The notes below the pieces were generated by a model. It had not been told where the DNA came from. It worked only from the letters and a program-made list of their open reading frames with translations, and searched no databases. 30,389 nt of DNA from Paramicrosporidium saccamoebae (taxonomy: Eukaryota > Rozellomycota): NCBI GenBank assembly GCA_002794465.1, contig MTSL01000124.1, positions 1 to 30,389 on the forward strand, written 5' to 3'. Positions 17,240-25,955 of this stretch are shown here, one piece after another; within the stretch, counting starts at the first letter, position 1; each line of letters opens with the position of its first letter. A program made the position numbers and the translations under genes.

Positions 17240-20200
17240 CTATTTCTTGTTCGATGGGCTGGGAGGCCGATGGGTGGCTAGTCCAGAGGCTTTTGCTGCT
17301 TTTCGAAGAGTGTATGCACGTGTGCGTGGCCTACTTTGATCTTGACCGCTCGCTTGAGAGGAGGCCCTTAGACCTTCAAAAGATGAATCATTTGACACGA
17401 GGACGGGCTGGACATTTTTTTGTTGCGGACTAATGGGCGATGGATTACCCACCCTTTCTACTGTTTTACCATTTGGGGCCGGAGAGTGACGAGGACTGTC
17501 ATTGGTCTCTCTTGATTGTGGGGTAGGATTGTTCGAAATGACAGCAACAATGCAAAGTGATTTGCTGAGTGTGGAGCCATAGACTTTCTCGGCAATTTCA
17601 CCAGGCGTGTCTGATGTCTTCAATTGAAGAGTTCCCAACTCTAATTTTGATATACTGTTGAGCGGCCCAATGATGGCAAAGTCACCATTTTGCACATTCT
17701 CCACGTCGACAGTATTATCCGAAGAACGAGCGTTAAACTTTAGTCGCTCTCCATCAGGGCGGAGGAGGATCGCCCCCAATGGAGGCTTACCATAGGATAT
17801 CATCAACAGCTGGTTATTAGCGCGTAGGGCCACAATGAGACCATCTGTTCCCAACGTATACTTTCTGCAAAACTCTTGAATTTCCATAGTGGCTTCACTC
17901 AAAGCATTAGTACCCCATGTGAGAATATTCTCTCTCGCAGGGCTATTAGCACGGTAGCCATCCGACACTAGGATTCTGTCCTGAGCTACTTGGTATCCCA
18001 TGGCAGAGTCACTGCCTGCCATGTGAAATGGATGTTTCTCAAGTCCCACCACTCCCTTGTAGAAACGGTGGCCAAAGACAGTTGATGATGTTGTGTCCTG
18101 AATACTGGTTTGAAAATTTTTGTGGCAACTTCTGCCTTCAAGAAACCAGAGGGCACGCTCAGCTACACTCGGTGGGCTAGAAGGTTGGTGAGTGACTAGC
18201 CTAGAAGAGTTGGACATTTCCTGATGAGGGGTGGCCGCGCTTGTGTACGGATTAGCTCTCTCTCGACTGTTGTCTTGTAAGAAGGGTTGAGAAGTTTCAA
18301 AAGGCGAATCAATCGGCGTGTGATTGGGCAGAGCCCTTGCAGATGGTCTATTACCCGGCAATCGTCTACGGCGACGTTTCATTAGTGTATATTGTGGGAC
18401 TGGAGAGTAATCGGACTTGATGCCGAGCTTTTTTAGATGTAGGCTCTGATTAATCGAAATGGAGGCGATGATACAAAATGATTTGTCGGTTTCGGGGTTG
18501 TGGAGTGCAGTGGCAACTTCATCAAACGTATCTGATAACTTGAATTTAAGAGCCCCCGATTCCAGTTGCAATATCTTGTCACGTGGTCCTACAACGACAA
18601 AGTCACCGTGCTTCACATTCCCTACGTTGATAATGTCGTCGCCAGTGGTACCACTAACAAGCTTAAACGTACGTCCGACAAGGCGGAAAAGAGCCGCAGC
18701 CAATGGGGGCTTGCCATACGATGCCATCACCAACTGATTATTAGGACGAAGAATTACGATGAGACCATCTGACCCCACCACATAATTTTTGCAGAGCTCT
18801 TTCACATCCATAGTGGCTTCCCTCAAAGCATTCGCTCCCCACATAAAGAGACTTTCTCGCGCGGGGCTATTAGCATGGTAGCCATTCGACACTAGGATTC
18901 TGTCCTGAGTTACTTGATATCCCATGATAGTGTTACTGCCTGTCATGTAAAATAAACGTCTATCATTTTCCACCGCTCCCTCGTAGAGGCGGTAGCCAAA
19001 GACAGTTAATGATGTTGTGTCCTGCGTACCTATGTGATGATCTTTGTAGTGATTGCTGCCTTCAAGAAACCAAAGGGCACGTTCAGCTGACTTTGTCGGT
19101 GATGGTACACTCGATGGTCTAAAAGGTTGATGAGTGACTAGTCCAGAAGATTTTTCTAGCTCTCGAACAGTCTCTTTTGCTTGCGGAATTTGCTTGGTTA
19201 GAATGGTGGCGACAATGTAAAGCGATTTGTCGCTTATAACGCCATGAACTGATTTGGCCATTTCCTCAGGGGTGCTTGTTGCGTATAGCTGACAGAATCC
19301 CCGTTTCAATGGCAATATTAAGTCAAGTGGTCCTACAATGACAATGTCACCAGTTTGCACACTTTTCGTCTTGATAGTGTCATCAGAAGAACGAACAATA
19401 AACGTGAGCATCCGTCCATTAGGGCGGAGAAGAGCCGCACCTAGCGGGGGTTTGCCATAAGATACAATCACTAATTGACCTCTTGCATTAAAAGTCACAA
19501 CAAGACCGTCAGATATTAGGGGATAACCGGCTCTACGGAATGGCTCGCTCTTCAGGGCAGCTTCGTTAAGATTATCTGCCGCCCATGCGCTGAATAGACT
19601 CTCTCCTGCAGGATTATTTGCCTTGTAACCATCCAGCAATAGAATCCTGTCGCGGGTGGCTCGATATCCCATAGCGGCGTTGCTGCCGAACATGTAGGAG
19701 AGAAGGTTCCCGGGTTTTATCGCTCCGTAGTAGGAAATTTGAGAAAAAACAGCTGATGACTGTGTACCCATGGTATTTGCTTGAAAGTCAACAAAAGGTT
19801 TACCATCTTCAAGAAACCAGTTGACACGTTCCTCTGGACCTGGAGGCAATGTTCCGCTCGATGAGGCAGGTGGCTGATATGGGACAGATGTGTTGGACGG
19901 TGGGTTTGTCATCCTAGTTGCTGCAGGTGGACACACCCATGGTTCAGCCTCTTGTTGCTGCTGTATCGAAGGAAAGAGATGCCTTTCATCCCTGGGCGGT
20001 TCTACATCAGCGAGCAGTGGCTGTTCCCATGGTGAAAGCGTGTCCTTTTGCAAAGTTGAATGGTTAGGCACTGGTTCTTTACGCTCCCTGGCGCCTTCTA
20101 GTTCTTTATGCTCCCTGGCGCCTTCTAGTTCTTTATGCTCCCTGACGCCTTCTGGTTCTTTACGCTCCCTGGTGCCTTCTGGTTCTTTACGCTCCCTGAC

Positions 20201-20371
20201 GCCTTCAAGGAAGGAAAACTCACCTTCAGCATATGCTTCATCTGCAAATATATCTTCATATGGCTCGAGGCCTTTTGACCAATTGTCCTGCGCAAAAAAA
20301 TCGTCTAGAAAACTTTCTGGTAGCGCAGACTGGATGCTCCCTGCAAATACGAGGAACCAAAGGAAAATCAT
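17240..20371 (-). CDS. Predicted secreted repeat-family protein, three domains, split by a premature TAG
   Basis: 1043 aa with leader MIFLWFLVFAGSIQS. A 27-bp coding minisatellite then gives five 9-residue Glu/Arg/Lys-rich units (type EGVRERKEP, about 20073-20207). Three domains lie at about 19837-19200, 19090-18457 and 18165-17535. Domains 2 and 3 are of the MGYQVTQDRILVSNGYHANSPARES subtype, also found in domain 4 of the gene at 2567-6775. A basic RRRRR-type stretch (KRRRRRLPGN) occurs in the linker before domain 3. The stop lies in a linker just where the next domain should start (PPSPSNKK, TAG, PEMPAKRHIWF), and the downstream frame is open for another domain. The gene was therefore longer. 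No GT...AG intron of suitable length around the TAG is evident. The function is unknown. Confidence 0.83.
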   Translation of the reverse strand: MIFLWFLVFAGSIQSALPESFLDDFFAQDNWSKGLEPYEDIFADEAYAEGEFSFLEGVRERKEPEGTRERKEPEGVREHKELEGAREHKELEGARERKEPVPNHSTLQKDTLSPWEQPLLADVEPPRDERHLFPSIQQQQEAEPWVCPPAATRMTNPPSNTSVPYQPPASSSGTLPPGPEERVNWFLEDGKPFVDFQANTMGTQSSAVFSQISYYGAIKPGNLLSYMFGSNAAMGYRATRDRILLLDGYKANNPAGESLFSAWAADNLNEAALKSEPFRRAGYPLISDGLVVTFNARGQLVIVSYGKPPLGAALLRPNGRMLTFIVRSSDDTIKTKSVQTGDIVIVGPLDLILPLKRGFCQLYATSTPEEMAKSVHGVISDKSLYIVATILTKQIPQAKETVRELEKSSGLVTHQPFRPSSVPSPTKSAERALWFLEGSNHYKDHHIGTQDTTSLTVFGYRLYEGAVENDRRLFYMTGSNTIMGYQVTQDRILVSNGYHANSPARESLFMWGANALREATMDVKELCKNYVVGSDGLIVILRPNNQLVMASYGKPPLAAALFRLVGRTFKLVSGTTGDDIINVGNVKHGDFVVVGPRDKILQLESGALKFKLSDTFDEVATALHNPETDKSFCIIASISINQSLHLKKLGIKSDYSPVPQYTLMKRRRRRLPGNRPSARALPNHTPIDSPFETSQPFLQDNSRERANPYTSAATPHQEMSNSSRLVTHQPSSPPSVAERALWFLEGRSCHKNFQTSIQDTTSSTVFGHRFYKGVVGLEKHPFHMAGSDSAMGYQVAQDRILVSDGYRANSPARENILTWGTNALSEATMEIQEFCRKYTLGTDGLIVALRANNQLLMISYGKPPLGAILLRPDGERLKFNARSSDNTVDVENVQNGDFAIIGPLNSISKLELGTLQLKTSDTPGEIAEKVYGSTLSKSLCIVAVISNNPTPQSRETNDSPRHSPAPNGKTVERVGNPSPISPQQKNVQPVLVSNDSSFEGLRASSQASGQDQSRPRTRAYTLRKAAKASGLATHRPPSPSNKK
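20073..20207 (-). repeat. 27-bp coding minisatellite, five units
   Basis: Five units of 27 bases (plus-strand core ttctttacgctccctggcgcc), each encoding nine residues of the type EGARERKEP. The units differ mainly at R/H and P/L codons. It lies in the N-terminal spacer of the three-domain gene. Confidence 0.9.
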
Positions 20372-20869
20372 TGATGGCCCCTGGTTGAATATTGGGATAC
20401 TAGCATTATAATTTGAGTTGACTCGACACCAACCAGGTATTTTGAAAAGATCCAGGAATATAGTGTTTGGTTCAGTAATACTGGACTAATTTTTGCTTGG
20501 ATGCGTCGCTACGGACTTTGTAAGACGGCTAGAGGGCTCTTATCGTGACTTTGTGAGCCCTCTTATAGGTTCAATACTAGCGTGGCAGTATTTATATAGA
20601 GTTAGCGACAATATTCCCACTACACGCCTTTATCTTTCTCTTTAATAACGGGTTAATTCTGAGTATTTAACCTGCTGATCTGCCCATTACATTACAGGAT
20701 GGATTTAATACTTTATAAATAGTCACCAAATTGACCTTGTTGCTGCAGACGGGTTGCTCAATTTTGAGTCGTAGTACACTACTAATTATCTATGCTGTTG
20801 CCAGCTTTAGTAAAAACCCTGGCGGCCCCTTATGTGCTAACGTTTACAATTTGAATAATCTTTCTTCAC
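20372..20869. promoter_or_regulatory. Divergent intergenic region between the family island and PSF3
   Basis: It separates a family gene (minus) from PSF3 (plus), so it must hold both start regions. The first 85 bases are the family leader block (TCGAGTCAACTCAAATT on the minus strand). A 9-base perfect inverted repeat (AGAGGGCTC / GAGCCCTCT, 20531-20539 and 20555-20563, 15-base loop) sits in the middle. The PSF3 side is AT-rich. Confidence 0.55.
20531..20563. repeat. Perfect inverted repeat, 9-bp arms
   Basis: AGAGGGCTC at 20531-20539 and its reverse complement GAGCCCTCT at 20555-20563. It could be a hairpin or a dimeric protein-binding site; nothing beyond its position between divergent genes supports either. 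Confidence 0.6.
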
Positions 20870-21463
20870 ATGGTCTACTTTGACCTGCATGACATTTTGT
20901 GTGAGGAACAGCCGGTGAAGCTTCTGTTTACACAGGACGTGCCGTGGACCGGTCAGTTGGCCCTCTCAGACGACACTGTCTCCACCGACACTCTCATCCC
21001 GCGCGGCACTGTCCTCCAAATGCCGCTTTGGCTCGCGCGCTCCCTCCACACCACAGGCCTCGCCAACATTCTCGCCCCCCGACAATTCTCCACCCGCATG
21101 CGTGCTGACCTGGCTGCCGATGCGACGGCAGTGAATCTGCGGGATCTGGCCACCTATTGGTATCGACTGGGCGCCAAGATGGCGGGGATTCTACCAGCCG
21201 AGAACATTCCGAGAGTGATGGCAGCGGCATTGGCAGGTCGGTTAATCTTCCTAGGAAGGGCAATTTTCGCTCCCTCTGAGGGCTCTAAAGATCCCCACCA
21301 AACTATTTTTGGCGGTGCAAACAGCGGTCTGGCCACGCTGGATCACACTGAACAAGCAATATATACGGCAACCATTGCCGCTAGAAAGGACACTGATGGT
21401 TGGGCAAGTCGGTCCAATACCCTTTTAAAACCACTTGATCTATATAATGAGCTAAAGTACTAA
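20870..21463 (+). CDS. PSF3: GINS complex subunit Psf3
   Basis: 197 aa, the usual size for Psf3. GINS (Sld5, Psf1, Psf2, Psf3) is a core part of the CMG replicative helicase with Cdc45 and MCM2-7 and acts at nuclear replication forks. The N-terminus (YFDLHDILCEEQ) matches the Psf3 beta-strand B domain that opens this subunit. It is followed by the diagnostic LIPRGT...MPLWLARSL, an APRQFSTRMRADLAADA segment, and VNLRDLATYWYRLGAKM, the helical A domain. The start ATG at 20870 is the first in frame and gives the canonical N-terminus. No intron is needed. It converges with the gene for another replication/repair helicase, MCM8. The C-terminal 50 residues are less conserved. Confidence 0.92.
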   Translation: MVYFDLHDILCEEQPVKLLFTQDVPWTGQLALSDDTVSTDTLIPRGTVLQMPLWLARSLHTTGLANILAPRQFSTRMRADLAADATAVNLRDLATYWYRLGAKMAGILPAENIPRVMAAALAGRLIFLGRAIFAPSEGSKDPHQTIFGGANSGLATLDHTEQAIYTATIAARKDTDGWASRSNTLLKPLDLYNELKY

Positions 21464-21683
21464 ACCATTCCGTCAAGAATGTATGTGAATAATTATATGT
21501 TTGTGCCGGTTAATTCGAACCTTTGTCAATCGAGTCAGTTTGCCAATCGTGTCACATTTTGTCACTCCAAACTTTTGTCAATCGAAGCACGTGCCCCACT
21601 TTTATGATTACTACACACTTTTGTCATCCCCTCCTCACACCATCATGCTCCCAACACATCACCCTCACACCCTCGCACTTAGA
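21464..21683. repeat. Convergent spacer with scattered TTTTGTCA-type repeats
   Basis: Between the stops of PSF3 and MCM8. Copies of a (C/T)TTTGTCAATCGA-like motif occur at about 21521, 21573 and, shortened, at 21557 and 21619, with a related CCAATCGTGTCA at 21543. There is no open reading frame of interest. It may contain 3'-end signals for both genes. Confidence 0.5.
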
Positions 21684-23756
21684 TCATGTTACTAAGAGAC
21701 GATAGCCGGTAGACTTTTTCAACAGGTATCCATTCTCATTCAATGCATCAAGTAGTTCCCCGAAAGGAAGCTCGGTAATCTTCAAGACATCAAATAGGGC
21801 CTGGAGCTGTTGGGTGGTAAATTCCGTCTCTCCAGTCCTTGAACTAATCTTGATCAGCTCACTGACAAACTTTTTCATTCCCCCCGTCTTGCTGCCTTTT
21901 CTAATTTTGGTTGTGGAGACGGTCTGTACCGTGTCCGCAGTGCAGAACGTAACCAGTTCAATGACCTCATGGGCATCTTGGGCACTGACAAAATTGCGCA
22001 ATTCCATTTTGGCGCGTGCCTCGGATAGACGGATCATTGATTCCAAGTGGCGGGTTGTGATGGGAAGAGTTTCGTCGGGAATGTGCTTTTTCCGCATGTC
22101 CAAGTAGAATTCCTGCAATATTATGGCTGCTTCTTCGGTCATGCGCGGAGTTATCTTTTGTCTTGCATATGAAATATAATGTCTGAGAAGAGATTCATCA
22201 ATGGTGCCGATTGGATGTTTTGGATCAAGGAGCTCTCTAAGGGTGGTTGGCGCCTGAGTGACTTGAGTGAGTAGGACGGTGGCGGACCGGAGTTGGCCTT
22301 TTTCAGATTTGACACTTCCAAGCACATGTTCAGAGAGAACTTTGTCCATGTCAGCATTGGGCTTGTCCAGCAATACAAAGATGAGATCAAATCGAGAGAG
22401 CAGCGCCGAGTCCATTTTGAGGTTCTCCACAACCGACTTTTCCTTGCTGTAATGTCCGCCCACCGGGTTAGCAGCCGCAAGGATGGAGGTTCTGGCCGGA
22501 AGGGTGCAGACAATTCCGGCCTTTGCCACATTGACAGTTTGTTGCTCCATGACATCGAGTAGGGATCGCCAACTGTCTCCAATAATTTTGTCAAACTCGT
22601 CAATGCAACAACACCCTTGATCTGCAAGAACCAATGCTCCCGCCTCCAGCGATCCATCCTGCACGGCAGCTGTCAGACCCACCGCCGTTGAAGTGTTTGC
22701 ACAGACATAGACGGCACGTGGGGCCACCAGAGATGCAAAAGTCAACAGTTGTGATTTTCCCAGTCCGGGATCACCGACCACGAGAATGTGAGGATCGGAG
22801 CGGACTGAGAGTGCCGCAGCGTCAATTTGGGAACTGCGTCGACTCCCTCCAAACAGTCCCAGTAGTAGTCCCATTTTGACGAGCTCATTGCCGTAAATAT
22901 GTGGACAAAAAGATCTAACCAATGTTTGCAGGGTCGTTTTGCTATTTGCGACCGACATGATTTCTTGCAACCGTTGCTCCGGAACGTCAATCGCCTTTAC
23001 TGGAACTCCAAGAGTGGCGTCCATGGACTTTATCTTTTGCACTGAGACGGCGTCAATGTACAGAGATGAGGGACCGGGCTTGTCAGTGGGATCGCCTGCC
23101 TTGAGTATCCCCGACACTGTAACAACTTCTCCAGGAACCACTGAATCCACCAGATCGCTGGATAATTCAATGTCAATGACTCGGGGAATCCGTCCTTCTT
23201 CGTCCGCATTGTCCAGAGTGGACATTTCCTGAATCTTGATTTTCTGCAAATTGATACACTTTGTCATGGATGACTCTCGTTCAGCCACAAAGCTTTTGGA
23301 CATGCAATGGGATGTTGGACATTTACTCGGAGTCCGATACAAACCATCTTTGATGGACAGGACAAGGGACTGTTGACATTTGAGACATCGGAAGCTCAGC
23401 TGGGTTGGATGTGGGCGGACGGACGACACGCGCACAACATTCCCCCGAACGGTGATGAATCGACCAATTTGGAATGCCTTTAGATCCCGAAACTGTTGAC
23501 TTGGGCCATGGCCGTACAGTCGCACTGACCACTTGAATGGTTTGGTCCCAATTGGCTGCTTCTCATAATAAATCTCGGTAGATGACACTCCCAATGCAGC
23601 CAAAAGTGACTCGGGTGCTTGTTCTAATAGTCTATTGAATACTCCCTCGCCAAGGGATGGTAATAATTGCCCACACTCGAAGCGGATACAGTTCAAACTG
23701 CCGTCCTAACATGAGTGTGTCTAGCTTGGTAGTTACATAGTTGAGGAGATGTTCAT
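21684..23756 (-). CDS. MCM8: MCM8 DNA helicase (two exons)
   Basis: 677 aa by my model: exon 1 23756-23737 (MNISSTI), a 39-nt intron, and exon 2 23697-21684. MCM8 is an AAA+ helicase that, usually with MCM9, acts in homologous recombination and crosslink repair rather than origin firing. The N-terminal OB region carries a zinc-binding set (C111, C114, C133, C138), RGNVVRVSSVRP and IPRVIDIEL...DLVDSVVPG, the MCM8-type wording. The AAA+ core has Walker A GDPGLGKS (about 315-322), Walker B with IDEFDK (about 370-377), sensor 1 AAANPVGGHY and the SALLSRFD arginine finger (about 441-444). A C-terminal winged-helix-like region follows. It is shorter than the human protein (about 840 aa), mainly at the N-terminus. 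Without the intron the frame has no ATG and is closed by a stop at 23706-23708. Whether MCM9 exists cannot be seen here. Confidence 0.93.
23698..23736 (-). other. 39-nt intron in MCM8
   Basis: On the minus strand it starts GTAACT and ends CGGCAG. Removing it fuses AT with T (Ile7) and gives the only ATG-initiated version of the MCM8 frame. It contains CTAGAC, weakly like a branch site. It is supported by frame alone. Confidence 0.75.
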
Positions 23757-23960
23757 GGTGTCTAAGGTAGCTCAGCAGTTGCATGCAAATTAACACAAAC
23801 TCGTCTCGAGGCTGGTAAGCTAGAGATTACGGGTCTTTCCTCGCAATAGTGTACGCTTGTCGACAAAATAAAGACACCACGTCCGAAGGGGCGCTTCGAC
23901 GGACGGCATTGGAGCTGCGATTGGCCAATCGAGTCGGGAATTGCCGCCAGCCACTGGCAG
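23757..23960. promoter_or_regulatory. Shared divergent promoter region of MCM8 and the RhoGAP gene
   Basis: 204 bases between two divergent start codons, so both promoters and 5' UTRs must lie here. I see no clear TATA box and no recognisable operator. Confidence 0.5.
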
Positions 23961-25929
23961 ATGGAGTCGTCTGAACAACAGTCCTGCGAGTCTCCAGAAA
24001 ATAATGGTCCGATAGCCGAGTCATTCTTGGAAGAGCCGGCAGGGTTGGAGTCGAATGTCGAGCAGCCATGTAATCCCAATGTCAAGATTACCATATTTGC
24101 CGAGATTCCCACACAACATGTCAAAAAGGGGATTAGATTGCTTCCCACCCAGACTCTTGCCAGTTTTATTGCCAAATTGCAAAAGAAGAAGATAATTAAC
24201 GGCGGTAGTAGCGGCGCTGGCGGTGGTGGCGGTGGTAGTGGCGGTAGCGAGATTTCCATTTTGCATGTTTCTCATAATGGTAATGGCGAGTCTAGACGAC
24301 TCTCTATGGATTCGGATTCGTCTCAAACTATTTGGGAGCTTGGAATTAGAGATCAGGTTACAGTGCTGGGTAGGTGCTTATCTATAGGATTGGTTGACAA
24401 TATTATTTGGCTCCGCCACTGACTTGGTAGAGGTGGAGAAACCATCATCTTCCAAGAAGAAAGAGTCACTGTTGAACAGGTTTCGGAGCGCCGCTGCCAA
24501 GACATTGCGCACCAGTGCCAATTCTATTCCAACGCCAAAAGACGAAGAGCCGCTTGGCATTTTGTTTGGAATTCAATTGGAAATTGTTGCTGACATGGGA
24601 CCGCCTCTAATGTCTGCTCCGGGAATACCAGCGTTCATGTCCTCGGCATTTGAATTTTTAAAGACATTTGAGAGTAAAGAGGAGGGACTATTTCGCTTGT
24701 CAGGCTCAGCATCGACGATCAAGACGTATAAGAAAGTTATTGATCGGGGAGAGCAGATTGAGTGGCAGGCTGGTCGTGACGCCCACAATGCCACCGGACT
24801 GATCAAAATGTATCTGCGAGAGCTCCCTGAACCGCTTTTGACCTTTTCCCTGTTTGGTCACTTTTGCTCCGCAGTACAATGTACTGATCGCAAACTCACA
24901 GGAGAGCTCTTCAAGTCTCTGCTGTCAGTGATACCAATGGTCAATTACAACCTGCTCAAATTTATCATTACAGAATTGGTGGAGATTAGCAAATTTGAGG
25001 AACACACCAAGATGGGAGTAACCAATTTGGCAACTTTGTTTGGTCCCAACCTTGGAAGGCCAGCAGAGTCTATTTTCGATCAAGCCGAGATGCTTCAGTG
25101 CGCATCTAGGGCATCGGCGATTACCTGCTTCATGCTGCGCAACGCCCATCTAGTTTTTGACCAGGCCCTTGATGACACATTCAAGTCCTTTGCAGTGGCC
25201 ACTTTTGATTATTCTCCAACCGAGGGCGATGAGCTCTCTTTGCACGTGGGCGAGGCAATATTTGTGACTGATTGTGAAGACGGAGACGGATGGTGGACAG
25301 GCCAGGCTGTAGACGAGACGGGAAATATCAAGTCTGGAAAGTTTCCCAGCAATTACGTCACAGTATCGAGACAGAATGATGCTGTGATCTCTATGAGCAG
25401 CTGTAATCTTGGAATGTCTCGTTCCAGTGAAGCATTAGTAATCAGCACGCCTGAGCTAAGGATTGATGATTTTCTTGCACCCGGGCCGGTACTAGATATT
25501 CCCGAGGGCGAGGAGCCTCCAATTCTTGAAGAGTCTCCAATTCCTGGGGATTATTCGATTCCCGATGGTTCTCTACTCCCCATCGATTCTTCGATCCCCG
25601 ATGATTCTCTACTCCCCGTCGATTCTTCGATTCCCAATGATTCCCCACTCCCTGTCAATTCTTTGATACCCGAGGATATGGAGTCTCCAGTGGTCCCCGA
25701 TGATACGCAATCCCCCTTTCTTGATAACGATTCTGAAGCGCAAGATTCATCGCTGAGGCCCATCTCCGGCAATCGTCTCCTATCTTTGGAGATGGAATTG
25801 GCGTCGCTAAAGTTGCAGCTTGCAGAGGAGAGTAAGAAACGTCAGGAATTGGCCGCCATCATCCCAGAACTTGTAAAAAATCAGGATGAAGTTTTGAAAT
25901 TGCTCCAGACTCTTAATGAAAGTAAATAA
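23961..25929 (+). CDS. RhoGAP-SH3 protein with N-terminal ubiquitin-like region (two exons)
   Basis: 635 aa: exon 1 23961-24369, a 61-nt intron, exon 2 24431-25929. It is predicted to stimulate GTP hydrolysis by Rho/Rac/Cdc42-type GTPases in the cytoplasm. The N-terminal region (about 36-137) begins VKITIFAEIP, ends WELGIRDQVTVL and carries a Gly/Ser-rich insert. Its shape suggests a ubiquitin-like or Ras-association fold, which is tentative. The RhoGAP domain covers about 182-385, with the arginine finger R225 in GLFRLSG, ELPEPLLT, and NLATLFGPNL. The SH3 domain is at about 388-449 (ATFDYSPTEGDELSL, GDGWWTG, GKFPSNYV). A Pro/Ser/Asp region with three 12-residue repeats (SIPDDSLLPVDS type) follows, then a C-terminal coiled coil (about 594-635). 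Exon 1 alone stops early at 24420. NOC1 starts only 26 bases after the stop. Confidence 0.92.
24370..24430 (+). other. 61-nt intron in the RhoGAP gene
   Basis: It starts GTAGGT and ends TTGGTAG. Splicing joins codon G|AG (Glu137) and links the two open frames as VTVLEVEKP. It contains an in-frame stop (TGA at 24420-24422) if retained. Confidence 0.85.
25555..25662 (+). repeat. 36-bp coding repeat, three units
   Basis: Three tandem 36-base units starting at 25555, 25591 and 25627, each encoding SIPDDSLLPVDS-like residues. A partial fourth starts at 25663. It lies in the disordered region of the RhoGAP protein. Confidence 0.85.
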
Positions 25930-25955
25930 ACCATCAGAGTCGGATCACTCGAGTC

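Noticed and set aside
17240-17242. Programmed readthrough of the TAG as a regulated extension
   Set aside because: The next codon context (TAG CCA) does not match the known leaky CARYYA context, and the region beyond shows further stops; kept only as an alternative.
1543-20371. Transposable element or viral origin for the repeated island
   Set aside because: No transposase, integrase, reverse transcriptase, terminal repeats or viral hallmark genes were seen; the repeats are family coding domains and their promoters.
19890-20411. Plus-strand open frame of 173 codons with Ser/Leu/Cys repeats
   Set aside because: It is the reverse strand of the 27-bp minisatellite in the three-domain gene; the repeat explains its length and composition.
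21684-23696. MCM8 starting at 23696
   Set aside because: That codon is TTG; a 39-nt intron links the frame to an ATG at 23756.
24394-24430. RhoGAP gene starting at the ATG at 24394
   Set aside because: This ATG lies inside the 61-nt intron; splicing from 24369 to 24431 joins it to a good upstream exon.
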